Positions 1-7,136 of a DNA stretch of 11,865 nucleotides are shown piece by piece. Position 1 is the stretch's first letter, and each line of letters opens with the position of its first letter. The position numbers and the translations under genes are program-made. A model generated the notes under the pieces. It had not been told where the DNA came from, ran no database searches, and saw only the letters and a list, made by a program, of their open reading frames with translations. Origin of the DNA: an uncultured Eggerthellaceae bacterium (GTDB lineage Bacteria > Actinomycetota > Coriobacteriia > Coriobacteriales > Eggerthellaceae); the NCBI GenBank assembly GCA_934630905.1, contig CAKTXN010000053.1, positions 1 through 11,865 on the forward strand. Direction: 5' to 3'.

Positions 1-76
1 ATTCGAACCCCAGATACGCTTTTGGCGCATACACGATTTCCAATCGTGCTCCTTCGGCCAGCTCGGACATCTCTCC
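1..76 (-). tRNA. tRNA-Ser (anticodon GGA), 3' end cut by window edge
   Basis: On the minus strand, GGAGAGA starts the acceptor arm at 76, followed by a D-arm. The anticodon stem CACGA/TCGTG encloses loop TTGGAAA, giving anticodon GGA (Ser, UCC/UCU codons). A long variable arm, diagnostic of class II tRNAs, follows, and then CTGGGGTTCGAAT, the 5' T-stem and T-loop. The window starts inside the T-loop, so the 3' T-stem, acceptor strand and any encoded CCA are missing. Only the truncation limits certainty. Confidence 0.93.
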
Positions 77-123
77 GTTTCGCCAAATATCGCACAATGC
101 TATTTGCATCGTAGCGAGGAAAG

Positions 124-129
124 AGTATA
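124..129 (-). promoter_or_regulatory. Possible -10 box for the tRNA-Ser gene
   Basis: The minus strand reads TATACT about 48 bases upstream of the tRNA 5' end. A matching -35 box is poor and would fall in the terminator stem of the preceding lipoprotein gene. The call rests on the -10 match alone; coordinates may be off by a base. Confidence 0.3.
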
Positions 130-142
130 ACTCAGAAAGCGA

Positions 143-174
143 AGAGCCGCAAACATTTTTTTGCTTGCGGCTCT
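143..174 (-). terminator. Terminator-like hairpin after the foldase lipoprotein gene
   Basis: AGAGCCGCAA (143-152) and TTGCGGCTCT (165-174) form a perfect 10-bp stem with a 12-base loop, 24 bases past the stop codon of the minus-strand lipoprotein gene. The minus-strand tail is only moderately T-rich (TTCGCTTTCT), so it may be a weak intrinsic terminator or a 3' end-protecting stem. Confidence 0.6.
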
Positions 175-197
175 AAAAATATCAAAATCAGACGTTT

Positions 198-1343
198 TTA
201 CTTCTCGGAAGTATCAGAAGCCGCGGAATCATCGGCTTCTTCGCTTGCTGCATCGGCACTTGCGCTTGTATCCGTTGCGGAAGAATCGCTTGAAGCTGAA
301 GATGACTTCGTAGTAGCAGCAGTCATATCAACATCGTACGGCAGGCCCTTCGGCATGTCATTGATCTTCACGTCAACCGTGGTGCGGTAACCATTCAGCC
401 AAACAGAGAACGCAGTCGAAGTGGACGTGGACGAAGAGCTGGTGGTAGTTGCCAGCTGCTTTAAGTACGTCTGGAATGCCTCGGGCAAGTCCGACAGCGA
501 CTTTACGCTATCGGCAACGGGCATGACTTCCGTGCACTTGATGATATGATATCCAAACTGGCTCTTAACCAGCTCGCTTACCTGACCCAGCTCCAAACCG
601 TCAAGCGCGGTCTGGTACTCGGTGACAAAGCTGGTCAGCAAATCCCAACCTACATCGCCGCCATTAGCAGCAGATGAAGTATCCTTCGAATACTGAGAAG
701 CCGCATCTGCGAAATCCAACGTACCGTTGTTGATCTTCTCAAGCACTTCCTTCGCGGTTTCCTCATCGCTTGCATCAAACAGGATATGCGAAGAGCGTTT
801 TGCTTTCTCAAAGTACTTCAGATTGTCCTGCGCAACGGCGAAAACCTGCTCATCAGTGGGGTCATCGGAAACAGCGAAGCTCTCCGAAAGCTGCTTGTTC
901 AGAAGCGCATACTCAATGTTTTCGCGATATTTTTCCTCGGTCAGACCAGCATTCGTCAAAGCCGTCTGCCATGCGGCGTCATCGCTGTAATTCGATTTCA
1001 TCTGATTAACGTACTCATCAATGGTCGCAGAATCAATCGACATGCCCTTTTCCTGGGCAGCAAGCAAAACCAGCTCGCGATTCACGAACATGTCGATGAT
1101 GTTCTCGCGGAACGACTCGGGCGTCATGCCGTACATAGACAGAACCTTGGCGAAAGTGCTGTCGTCGTCAAGCCCTTGTGACGTGCGGTAATTCGTGATG
1201 TAATCCGTGATAGTTTGTTCCGAAATTTTCTTCGTTCCAACCGTTGCCGCGACTGATTCGCCGCTGCAGGCAGTTAAGCCGCACAAAAGCGACGCAGAAA
1301 GCGCCACTGTGCAAGCTGCCGCCGCAAAAGCTTTAAGTTTCAT
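198..1343 (-). CDS. PrsA/SurA-like peptidyl-prolyl cis-trans isomerase lipoprotein
   Basis: This is a 381-residue exported foldase, expected to help secreted proteins fold outside the membrane. Seen: a signal peptide at residues 1-25 with lipobox LTAC (Cys26 would be lipidated), a SurA-N-like helical chaperone region (about 32-160), and a parvulin rotamase domain (about 181-270) containing SSHILF, NGGDVGW and FGYHIIK, all typical of PpiC/PrsA. Residues 299-310 are Ser/Thr-rich. The tail from about 341 is an acidic Ser/Ala/Asp low-complexity stretch of about 40 residues. The start ATG is preceded by AAAGGGA. It stands alone, with a hairpin after the stop. Family membership is firm; whether the isomerase is active, and which clients it serves, cannot be seen. 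A chaperone with a degenerate PPIase domain is the alternative. Confidence 0.88.
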   Translation of the reverse strand: MKLKAFAAAACTVALSASLLCGLTACSGESVAATVGTKKISEQTITDYITNYRTSQGLDDDSTFAKVLSMYGMTPESFRENIIDMFVNRELVLLAAQEKGMSIDSATIDEYVNQMKSNYSDDAAWQTALTNAGLTEEKYRENIEYALLNKQLSESFAVSDDPTDEQVFAVAQDNLKYFEKAKRSSHILFDASDEETAKEVLEKINNGTLDFADAASQYSKDTSSAANGGDVGWDLLTSFVTEYQTALDGLELGQVSELVKSQFGYHIIKCTEVMPVADSVKSLSDLPEAFQTYLKQLATTTSSSSTSTSTAFSVWLNGYRTTVDVKINDMPKGLPYDVDMTAATTKSSSASSDSSATDTSASADAASEEADDSAASDTSEK

Positions 1344-1610
1344 AATTCCCTTTCGCGTTATTCCTACCTGTTCTGTTGACTAAGAGCAGGCTTACAGCTA
1401 ATTTCTCATTTTTGCACTCTTTTTACGCGCGCGCGGAACATACACGATTTGACCATACGAAACCAAGAATAGCCAATCGTAACGAAGGGACCTGCAGCAG
1501 AAGCAGATAAAAGCACAAACAGGCGAAGCTATATCGGAAAGGGCAGGCAAAGAAACCGGGGCAACGTCCAAGTCCGCGAGCGACAACAGCGAAACAACAC
1601 GGGAAGGGGC
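1344..1610. other. Intergenic region upstream of the lipoprotein gene
   Basis: There is no convincing gene here; the short minus-strand frames begin inside the typA terminator and have no ribosome site or recognisable sequence. It must hold the lipoprotein gene promoter. A weak candidate on the minus strand is TTGGTT, 18 bases, TATGTT (about 1442-1471). An alternating GC tract (CGCGCGCGCG) lies near 1427-1437. Confidence 0.4.
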
Positions 1611-1652
1611 AAACGAAAAACGGGACAACACCTTTCGGTACCATCCCGTTTT
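1611..1652 (-). terminator. Intrinsic terminator downstream of typA
   Basis: AAAACGGGA (1617-1625) pairs with TCCCGTTTT (1644-1652), with an inner ACC/GGT helix (TTTC loop) stacked inside. Read on the minus strand, the stem is followed by TTTTTCGTTT. It lies about 120 bases past the typA stop and is the first good terminator there. The 1653-1774 stretch between holds nothing recognisable and would be the typA 3' UTR. Confidence 0.8.
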
Positions 1653-1774
1653 GCCTTACTTCTTTAGCTCGCAGCGTTCACGATACAATGGAAACGCAGC
1701 TGTCTCGCATACTGTATCGCAATGGCTGCTCGAAGGCGAGCGCAAAAACCGCACCCCAACCAGCAGCTATGCGC

Positions 1775-3610
1775 TTACTGCAACTTGCCGTTTGCCTGCT
1801 TCTTGCGGTCAACCGCAGACAACAAGCGCTTGCGCATGCGGATGCTCTTCGGCGTGACTTCCACCAGCTCATCATCTTGAATGTATTCAAGCGCTTCTTC
1901 CAGCGTAAACACAATCGGCGGCGTAAGCTGAATGGCTTTATCGGCAGTCGAAGAACGCTGGTTGCCCAGCTGCTTCGCTTTCTCTACATTCACCACCATG
2001 TCCGAATCGTGCGCGTTCTCGCCAACCAACATGCCTTCGTAGCAAGGATCGCCCGGCGCCACAAACATGCGGCCGCGCTGCTGCAGCGTGTCAAGAGCGT
2101 AAGCAACTGCCTTGCCCGTGCTCATGGAAATCATGGAACCATTCTTGCGACCAGGCATTTCGCCCGCGTAGGGGCCGTACTCGAAGAAGTGATGGAACAG
2201 CTGCGCTTCACCGTGCGTTGCATTCAGAATGCGCGTCTTCAGACCCATGGTGCCACGAGAAGGAATCTTGAACGTAAGGTGCGTCATGGCGTCATCGGAA
2301 GACATATCCTCCATGATACCGCCCGCGTTGCCCATAACTTCAATGGCCTTACCAGCGTAATCGTTAGGAACGTCCACCGTTGCTTCTTCGATAGGCTCAA
2401 GTTTCGTTCCGTCTGCTGCCGTCTTGTAAACAACCTGCGGACGACCAACCTGGAATTCAAAGCCTTCGCGACGCATGGTTTCCATCAGAACGGACAGATG
2501 CAAAACGCCACGGCCCGCAACTTCAACGCCCGAGCCTTCGTCCAGCGGCGTAATGCGCATGGAAATGTTGCTTTCCTTTTCGCGCATCAGACGCTCGTTC
2601 AACTGGCGCGCGCCCACAATCTCGCCTTCGCGACCAACCAAGGGGCTGGTAGAAGCCTCAAACACAATGGACATTGTGGGTTCTTCCACGGAAATCGGCG
2701 CGAGTTTAACGGGGTTTTCGCGGTCGGTGATGATGTCGCCAATGTCAGCATCTTCAATGCCGATAACGGCAACAATGTCGCCCGCTTCTGCTTGAAGAAC
2801 TTCCGTTTTGCCCAGGTTCTCAAAAACGTGAACTTTGCGAATGGTTGCGTTGTAGCTGCTCGAGCCATCGTTCTTTACAACCAGGACCTGCTCTTTTTCA
2901 TGCAAGATGCCGCTATGCAAACGGCCAACGCCAATGCGGCCTTCGTAGCTGCTGTGATCAACCGTGCAAATCTGCAACGCCACCGGACCCTCAAGGTCAA
3001 CATCGGGGCACGGGATCTCTTTCAGAATAGTATCCAGCAGCGGAATCATATCCATGTTGCCGTCGTTGTAATCGTAGCGAGAATAACCGTTCACGGCAGA
3101 TGCGTAAATCACCGGGAAGTCCAGCTGGTCATCAGTAGCGCCCAGCTCCATCATGAGCTCGAACACCTTGTCGATAGCGGTATCGGGATCAGCGTTGGGG
3201 CGGTCGATCTTGTTCACCACCACCACAATGCGCAAGTTGTTCGCAAGCGCATGGCTCAGCACGAAACGCGTCTGCGGCTTGGGGCCTTCGTAAGCGTCAA
3301 CGATCAGCAGAGCACCATCGGCCATGTTCAAAACACGCTCAACTTCGCCACCGAAGTCGGCGTGACCCGGCGTGTCGATGACGTTGATCTTCACGCCCTT
3401 GTAATTAATGGAAATGTTCTTCGAAAGAATGGTGATGCCGCGCTCACGTTCCTGATCGTTGCTGTCCAACACGCGGTCTTCCACCTGCTGATTTGCGCGG
3501 AATACGTGGGCGGCCTTCAGCAGCTGGTCAACCAGCGTAGTTTTGCCGTGGTCAACGTGCGCGATAATTGCCACGTTACGAATATTTTCCTGTTTCACTC
3601 TATGCTCCAT
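1775..3610 (-). CDS. typA: Ribosome-associated translational GTPase TypA/BipA
   Basis: This 611-residue ribosome-binding GTPase of the EF-G/LepA superfamily is linked to stress and cold adaptation and to 50S assembly. Seen: G1 AHVDHGKTT (17-25), the switch sequence with RGIT (57-60), G3 DTPGH (79-83), G4 NKID (133-136) and G5 SAVNG (171-175). These are followed by domain II, EF-G-like domains III/V and the TypA-specific C-terminal domain ending in a basic tail. Length is normal. Start choice: ATG at 3610 lacks a good ribosome site. GTG at 3598 (Val5) has GGAG six bases upstream and may be the true start, giving 607 residues; ENIRNVAIIAHVDHGKTT follows directly, as in most family members. It is probably monocistronic, with a promoter overlapped by palindromic boxes and a terminator at 1611-1652. 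A 644-codon antisense frame over it is a codon-bias shadow. Confidence 0.97.
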   Translation of the reverse strand: MEHRVKQENIRNVAIIAHVDHGKTTLVDQLLKAAHVFRANQQVEDRVLDSNDQERERGITILSKNISINYKGVKINVIDTPGHADFGGEVERVLNMADGALLIVDAYEGPKPQTRFVLSHALANNLRIVVVVNKIDRPNADPDTAIDKVFELMMELGATDDQLDFPVIYASAVNGYSRYDYNDGNMDMIPLLDTILKEIPCPDVDLEGPVALQICTVDHSSYEGRIGVGRLHSGILHEKEQVLVVKNDGSSSYNATIRKVHVFENLGKTEVLQAEAGDIVAVIGIEDADIGDIITDRENPVKLAPISVEEPTMSIVFEASTSPLVGREGEIVGARQLNERLMREKESNISMRITPLDEGSGVEVAGRGVLHLSVLMETMRREGFEFQVGRPQVVYKTAADGTKLEPIEEATVDVPNDYAGKAIEVMGNAGGIMEDMSSDDAMTHLTFKIPSRGTMGLKTRILNATHGEAQLFHHFFEYGPYAGEMPGRKNGSMISMSTGKAVAYALDTLQQRGRMFVAPGDPCYEGMLVGENAHDSDMVVNVEKAKQLGNQRSSTADKAIQLTPPIVFTLEEALEYIQDDELVEVTPKSIRMRKRLLSAVDRKKQANGKLQ

Positions 3611-3647
3611 ATAAACGTTTAACCTGTATCTAAAGACAAACGTTTAT
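3611..3647. promoter_or_regulatory. Inverted AAACGTTT boxes at the typA promoter/5' UTR (possible operator)
   Basis: ATAAACGTTT (3611-3620) and AAACGTTTAT (3638-3647) are a perfect 10-bp inverted repeat. Each arm also holds the 8-bp palindrome AAACGTTT, with starts 25 bases apart. CG-centred palindromes of this type are typical of LacI-family repressor sites. The upstream arm overlaps the candidate typA -10 box; the other abuts the start codon. As RNA it would be a 10-bp stem in the leader. Which of the two acts is inference. Confidence 0.5.
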
Positions 3648-3674
3648 GATACCACCATTTGTGCAGGTAGACAG
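3646..3674 (-). promoter_or_regulatory. Candidate typA promoter
   Basis: On the minus strand TATCAT (3646-3651, five of six to consensus) lies 17 bases after CTGTCT (3669-3674, three of six). The predicted start would be near 3638, giving a leader of about 28 bases. The -10 is convincing; the -35 is weak. Confidence 0.4.
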
Positions 3675-3881
3675 AGTTTTTACAAAGGTGACACAGACAT
3701 TGTGTTTTACTGCAAACGCAAATGCCGAAGCAAATACACACGCAGCTCCGCAGTCCAGCACGGCGTCGAAATGCACCAATGAAATGCATTGCAGAACATT
3801 CGCGCGAATCTTTTCAAACGCGCCATTTTGCAGTTTTGCGGCCATCTGCTTATCGCCTGCACCCCACCATGTGCAAATAGC

Positions 3882-3887
3882 TATACT
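3882..3887 (+). promoter_or_regulatory. Candidate -10 box for the threonine aldolase gene
   Basis: TATACT lies 40 bases before the ATG at 3928, a sensible leader length. TGCACC, 18 bases upstream, is a poor -35. The rest of the typA/aldolase divergent spacer (3652-3881, about 230 bases) shows no gene. The upstream open frame in phase with the aldolase (from 3646) is outside the family's normal length and is treated as non-coding. Confidence 0.35.
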
Positions 3888-3927
3888 GACAGAGAAACAA
3901 ACGAAGATCGAAGAAGAGAAGGACCTT

Positions 3928-4962
3928 ATGATTCGATTCAACAACGACTACAACCGCTCCTGCCACCCCGCCATTCTGAAGGCGTTGGAGCAAAGCTGGA
4001 GCGAAAGCTACGATGGCTACGGGCTGGACACGTGGTGCGAACGCGCATCTGAGCTGATAAAGCAGCACTTGAACTGCGATAATGCGCAGATTCATTTTGT
4101 AGTGGGCGGCACGCAGGCAAACTATGTTGGCATCGATTTCATGTTGCGCCCCTGGGAAGGCGTGATCTGCGCCGATACCGGCCACATCAACATTCACGAA
4201 ACGGGAGCCGTGGAGCACATCGGTCACAAGTGCCTTCCGCTTCCGAATGAAAACGGAAAAATCACCGCTGCCCAAATCGATGAAGCAGCCACGCTTTACG
4301 AGGAAAGCGACATTCCTGAGCACGTGGTAACACCGCGCATGGTATACATTTCGCAGTCCACGGAGCTGGGAACGCTTTATTCCAAGGAAGAGCTGTTCGC
4401 CATTCACGATGCTTGTGCAAAGCACAACTTGTACCTTTTCCTTGATGGCGCACGCCTAGGCTATGCTTTGGCAGCAACGAAAGGCGATCTGACCTTGGCC
4501 GATATTGCCTATGTTGCCGATATGTTCACCATTGGTGGCACGAAATGCGGTGCGCTTTTCGGCGAGGCAATTGTTATCACGAATCCGGCGCTGCAGCGCA
4601 ATTACCGCAGTGCCATGAAGCAAAACGGTGCTATGCTGGCAAAAGGCTGGCTTTTGGGTATTCAGTTCGCCACGCTTTTCGAAGACAACCTGTATTTCAA
4701 AATCACCGAGCAAGCAATTGACCAGGCTCTTCGTATTCGTGATGCGTTTGTAGAAAAAGGCATTGCGCAGTTTGTCGAATCTCCCACGAATCAGCAGTTC
4801 TTTGTCTTGACCGATGCGCACATGCGCGCACTTGAGCAAGACTTCGTGTTCATGTTCGATCATGCAGAAGGCCCCGACCAAAACGTTTGCCGTTTCTGCA
4901 CGTCGTGGGCAAATACCGATGAAGAAATCGATGCCCTGGTGAACGCGATCGCGCAGCTCTAA
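3928..4962 (+). CDS. Low-specificity L-threonine/allo-threonine aldolase family PLP enzyme
   Basis: This 344-residue fold-type I PLP enzyme of the beta-eliminating lyase/threonine aldolase family typically cleaves L-threonine or L-allo-threonine to glycine and acetaldehyde in the cytosol. Seen: N-terminal FNNDYNRSCHPAIL and the YGLD substrate-side loop, GGTQAN (60-65, PLP phosphate), His86 in DTGHIN, the LDGARL motif with Asp173 (PLP nitrogen) and Arg176, and IGGTKCGALF with Lys206 as the expected Schiff-base lysine. ATG 3928 is chosen because AGAAGGA precedes it and family proteins begin with this sequence; the frame stays open to 3646, adding 94 unlikely residues. The stop is one base before a REP-like palindrome and 100 bases before a bidirectional terminator. 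Substrate could instead be another beta-hydroxy amino acid. Confidence 0.9.
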   Translation: MIRFNNDYNRSCHPAILKALEQSWSESYDGYGLDTWCERASELIKQHLNCDNAQIHFVVGGTQANYVGIDFMLRPWEGVICADTGHINIHETGAVEHIGHKCLPLPNENGKITAAQIDEAATLYEESDIPEHVVTPRMVYISQSTELGTLYSKEELFAIHDACAKHNLYLFLDGARLGYALAATKGDLTLADIAYVADMFTIGGTKCGALFGEAIVITNPALQRNYRSAMKQNGAMLAKGWLLGIQFATLFEDNLYFKITEQAIDQALRIRDAFVEKGIAQFVESPTNQQFFVLTDAHMRALEQDFVFMFDHAEGPDQNVCRFCTSWANTDEEIDALVNAIAQL

Positions 4963-4994
4963 TGTTAAAAAGTGACGGGGTCTTTTTCACCTTT
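4963..4994 (+). repeat. REP-like palindromic element, copy 1
   Basis: This 32-base unit beginning TGTTAAAAAGTGACGGGG recurs exactly, inverted, at 8838-8869. Internally, AAAAGTGA and TCACCTTT can pair (one G-U) around an 11-12 base loop containing GGGGTC. It starts one base after the aldolase stop codon and, with CGCTTTTTG following, may help end that transcript. The layout resembles REP elements mobilised by IS200-like (RAYT) transposases; that link is inference and no transposase is in the window. Confidence 0.75.
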
Positions 4995-5040
4995 CGCTTT
5001 TTGTTGCCTCCGCCTTCGACTTCGCTTTCCCTTCGCTTTC
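4995..5040. repeat. Short imperfect CTTCGCTTTC tandem tract
   Basis: Pyrimidine-rich tract between the REP-like element and the terminator. It carries CTTCGCTTTC twice in succession, plus related CTTTCGCTTT and CCTTCGACTT units. No role can be assigned. Confidence 0.4.
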
Positions 5041-5065
5041 GCGATTCCCCCCACACCTAGCCATG

Positions 5066-5104
5066 AAAAAGGTGGCCGGGAATTTTTCCCAGCCACCTTC
5101 TTTT
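5066..5104. terminator. Bidirectional terminator between convergent aldolase and amidase genes
   Basis: AAGGTGGC (5069-5076) pairs with GCCACCTT (5092-5099), and GGGAA pairs with TTCCC inside after a C-A mismatch. T-rich tails lie on both sides: CTTTT on plus and TTTTTC on minus. It serves the plus-strand aldolase and the minus-strand amidase operon, which ends 58 bases away. Confidence 0.85.
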
Positions 5105-5161
5105 ACATATGATACCGAAGAACCCACGCGCAAAACCTTGCAGCGAAGGCGTCCAAATCGC

Positions 5162-6046
5162 CTAGAGCCTTTCGATAACGTACTTCGGCATTTCGAAGCG
5201 CACGGTCTTTTCGGGATCGACCACTTGGCAAATGCGCACGTCACCCGCCAGCGAGAACAGCATGGTCAGCTGATCTTCGTCCACGCCCGTGCGCTCATGC
5301 AGGATATCCAACATATCATGGACCGCAGCGTCAACCGCTTCATCAAGCGTTTCCGCCGATGCAATAGTAATGAAATGCGTGTCGTTTTCCATGATGGGAT
5401 TCTTGATCTTCAAGTCGGGCAGTGCGGTCAGCGTAACCGTTGCATGTCCCGCAGCTTCAGCACCCGTAACGCCAATCTCGCCATCACCCATAACAGCATG
5501 CATATCGCCGCAACCGAAAAGCGCGCCATCTGCGGAAACAGGGAAATACAGTGTTGCACCCGTTGTGATAGCGGTATTATCCATGTTGCCGCCGTGACTT
5601 CCCGGCGTACCGCAGTTAACAGCCTCTCCCGCAGGAGCGACGCCGATAACGCCAATCATGGGACGCAAAGGCAGCGTGAGCTTATCACTCCACACCACGC
5701 CTTCATCGGTTACCGGGCAAACCGCCAGGCTCCATTTATTAAAGCGATCGCCGCAAACGCCTTCGTCTTCGCCCGTGCAAGCTATCGACTGCGCATCGAA
5801 CTCAATGTTCTCAATCTTAACCTTCAATGCGCCGCCCGCAACTGCTCCTTCTACGTAAATCGGGCCCGTTGCCGGGTTGATAGCATCCCAATCAATATTA
5901 TCGATGGTATCGTTTGCGCTCTGCAGCTGATTGCCGAAGCAATCCTTCGTGCGAATACGCACCGTCTCGCCCGAAGGAACGCGCAAGGCAGGCTGCGTCT
6001 CCTTATCGAAAGCGTAAAATACCTCGTCGTCGCTCAGTTCAATCAT
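5162..6046 (-). CDS. Acetamidase/formamidase family amidohydrolase (FmdA/AmdA)
   Basis: This 294-residue cytosolic enzyme of the FmdA_AmdA family hydrolyses small amides (formamide, acetamide) to ammonia and the acid. Seen: TKDCFGNQL (33-41) near the N terminus, GTPGSHGGNMDN (146-157) and FGCGDMHAVMGDGE (177-190), the two hallmark motifs carrying the conserved acidic and His residues. Length fits the short bacterial acetamidase form. The start ATG has a strong AAAGGAG five bases upstream. It is the second gene of an operon, 40 bases after the alpha/beta hydrolase, and ends at the bidirectional terminator. It probably supplies ammonia; the true amide is unknown, and formamide is as likely as acetamide. 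No damage is seen. Confidence 0.9.
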   Translation of the reverse strand: MIELSDDEVFYAFDKETQPALRVPSGETVRIRTKDCFGNQLQSANDTIDNIDWDAINPATGPIYVEGAVAGGALKVKIENIEFDAQSIACTGEDEGVCGDRFNKWSLAVCPVTDEGVVWSDKLTLPLRPMIGVIGVAPAGEAVNCGTPGSHGGNMDNTAITTGATLYFPVSADGALFGCGDMHAVMGDGEIGVTGAEAAGHATVTLTALPDLKIKNPIMENDTHFITIASAETLDEAVDAAVHDMLDILHERTGVDEDQLTMLFSLAGDVRICQVVDPEKTVRFEMPKYVIERL

Positions 6047-6086
6047 TACTTCTCCTTTGATGCGCGTCCACGCGCGTCATAAAACA

Positions 6087-7001
6087 TTAGTCAAAACGGG
6101 AGATGAAGTTCTCCACCGCGGCACATGTCTCATCGGGATGCGTAACCGAGCAGATATGCGGCGCGCCCTGAATCAACGTCCACTCGCAGTTCGGAATCAA
6201 ATCAACGCCTTCTTTGATAACCCACGGCGAACCCTCGTCATCCGTGCCGGAAAGCGCCATGCAGGGAACTTTGATGTTCTTCACGCCTTCGCGAATATCC
6301 CAGTCGCGCATCTTGCCGGTCACTACGAACTCCGATGCACCCTGCATAATCATGTAGCATTCGCCAACCTGGCTAAACGCATCAATCAGGTGCTGCGGAT
6401 AATCCTTCTCGTACATGCCGCACACGTGGCGCTTGTAATACTCGTCATAAGCGGCCTTCGCCTGAACGGTATCGTAGTTTCCGGTTTCCTCGGCTTCCTT
6501 CAGTGCCAGCTGCATTTCCAGCGGCAAGAACGTGATCAAGTGATTTGCAGCATCCAGCCAAGACTGAATCAGAACGGGAGAAGAGTTGATGACAAACGAA
6601 TTCACGCCGCGGTCATCCTTCATCATGCACAGCATGCCCAGCATGCCGCCCCACGAGTTGCCGAACAAATGGAAGTCGTCCAAACCCAGCGCATCAATAA
6701 CGGTGTAGTACTCGTTCACCCACAGATCGTAATTGTAGAAGTCTTCGCCCATGTCTTCGGTCATAGACTTACCGCAGCCAATTTGGTCATAGAAAATGAC
6801 CTGGCGATCATACTTGTCGGCAATCTTAGCCAAGTCAAGCAGGTAGTTATGCGTATCGCCCGGGCCACCATGCAAAACCAAAAGCGGCTTCTTTCCCGGC
6901 GCGCATTCGCCATAGATCTGCACATACGTCTTGTGGCCAGGAATTTTGTCCTCGTAACCCTTGGGAACGTAGTCAACCCATACTTCTTTCATCTCAGCCA
7001 T
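6087..7001 (-). CDS. Alpha/beta hydrolase, proline iminopeptidase / L-amino acid amidase type (S33)
   Basis: This 304-residue serine hydrolase releases N-terminal proline or similar residues from peptides, or the amide from amino-acid amides. Seen: oxyanion motif HGGPG (44-48), DQIGCGKS (72-79) as in the proline iminopeptidase family, nucleophile elbow GNSWGG with Ser116, likely acid Asp255 in SGTDDEGSP and likely base His282 in GAPHICS. A helical cap lies about 145-235. There is no signal peptide, so it is cytosolic. ATG has AAAGGAGA at good spacing. It is the first gene of an operon with the amidase and has its own promoter just after the permease terminator. Peptidase and amidase members cannot be separated by sequence alone; the amidase neighbour tilts towards amide or amino-acid amide substrates. 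Confidence 0.87.
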   Translation of the reverse strand: MAEMKEVWVDYVPKGYEDKIPGHKTYVQIYGECAPGKKPLLVLHGGPGDTHNYLLDLAKIADKYDRQVIFYDQIGCGKSMTEDMGEDFYNYDLWVNEYYTVIDALGLDDFHLFGNSWGGMLGMLCMMKDDRGVNSFVINSSPVLIQSWLDAANHLITFLPLEMQLALKEAEETGNYDTVQAKAAYDEYYKRHVCGMYEKDYPQHLIDAFSQVGECYMIMQGASEFVVTGKMRDWDIREGVKNIKVPCMALSGTDDEGSPWVIKEGVDLIPNCEWTLIQGAPHICSVTHPDETCAAVENFISRFD

Positions 7002-7044
7002 ACGATTCTCCTTTCAAGAATCATCACCAATGCTTGGCTTATTC

Positions 7045-7073
7045 ATTGTACGTCATAGCCCTTGCTTTTATAA
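7045..7073 (-). promoter_or_regulatory. Promoter of the hydrolase-amidase operon
   Basis: The minus strand reads TTATAA (7068-7073), 17 bases, TACAAT (7045-7050): four and five of six matches with optimal spacing. It is placed between the permease terminator and the hydrolase start, leaving a leader of about 35 bases. Confidence 0.6.
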
Positions 7074-7084
7074 GCATTCCATAT

Positions 7085-7113
7085 AAAAACGGACGGACCG
7101 CCGGGCCCGTCCG
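7085..7113 (-). terminator. Intrinsic terminator of permease unit 1
   Basis: On the minus strand CGGACGGGCC, loop CGGC, GGTCCGTCCG form a 10-bp GC-rich stem (one G-U) followed by TTTTT, 23 bases past the stop. The hairpin is nearly identical in sequence to the one ending permease unit 2. Confidence 0.92.
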
Positions 7114-7136
7114 CATGAGAACGACCAATCGCTCAA

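Noticed and set aside
1398..1644. Small minus-strand frames (73-77 codons) upstream of the lipoprotein gene
   Set aside because: They start inside the typA terminator hairpin, lack ribosome sites and have no recognisable features.
1688..3622. 644-codon plus-strand frame antisense to typA
   Set aside because: The typA motifs on the minus strand are unmistakable, and the antisense product is rich in His, Arg, Asn and Val with no known motif. It is a codon-bias shadow.
3646..3927. 94-residue N-terminal extension of the threonine aldolase
   Set aside because: It overlaps the typA promoter, is Cys/Ala-rich without family resemblance, and a good ribosome site sits at ATG 3928, where homologues begin.
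5063..5074. ATGAAAAAGGTG shared by the terminator at 5066 and the flank of REP-like copy 2 (8833-8844)
   Set aside because: The match is only 12 bases, A-rich, and explained by terminator T-run and stem composition; it does not extend.
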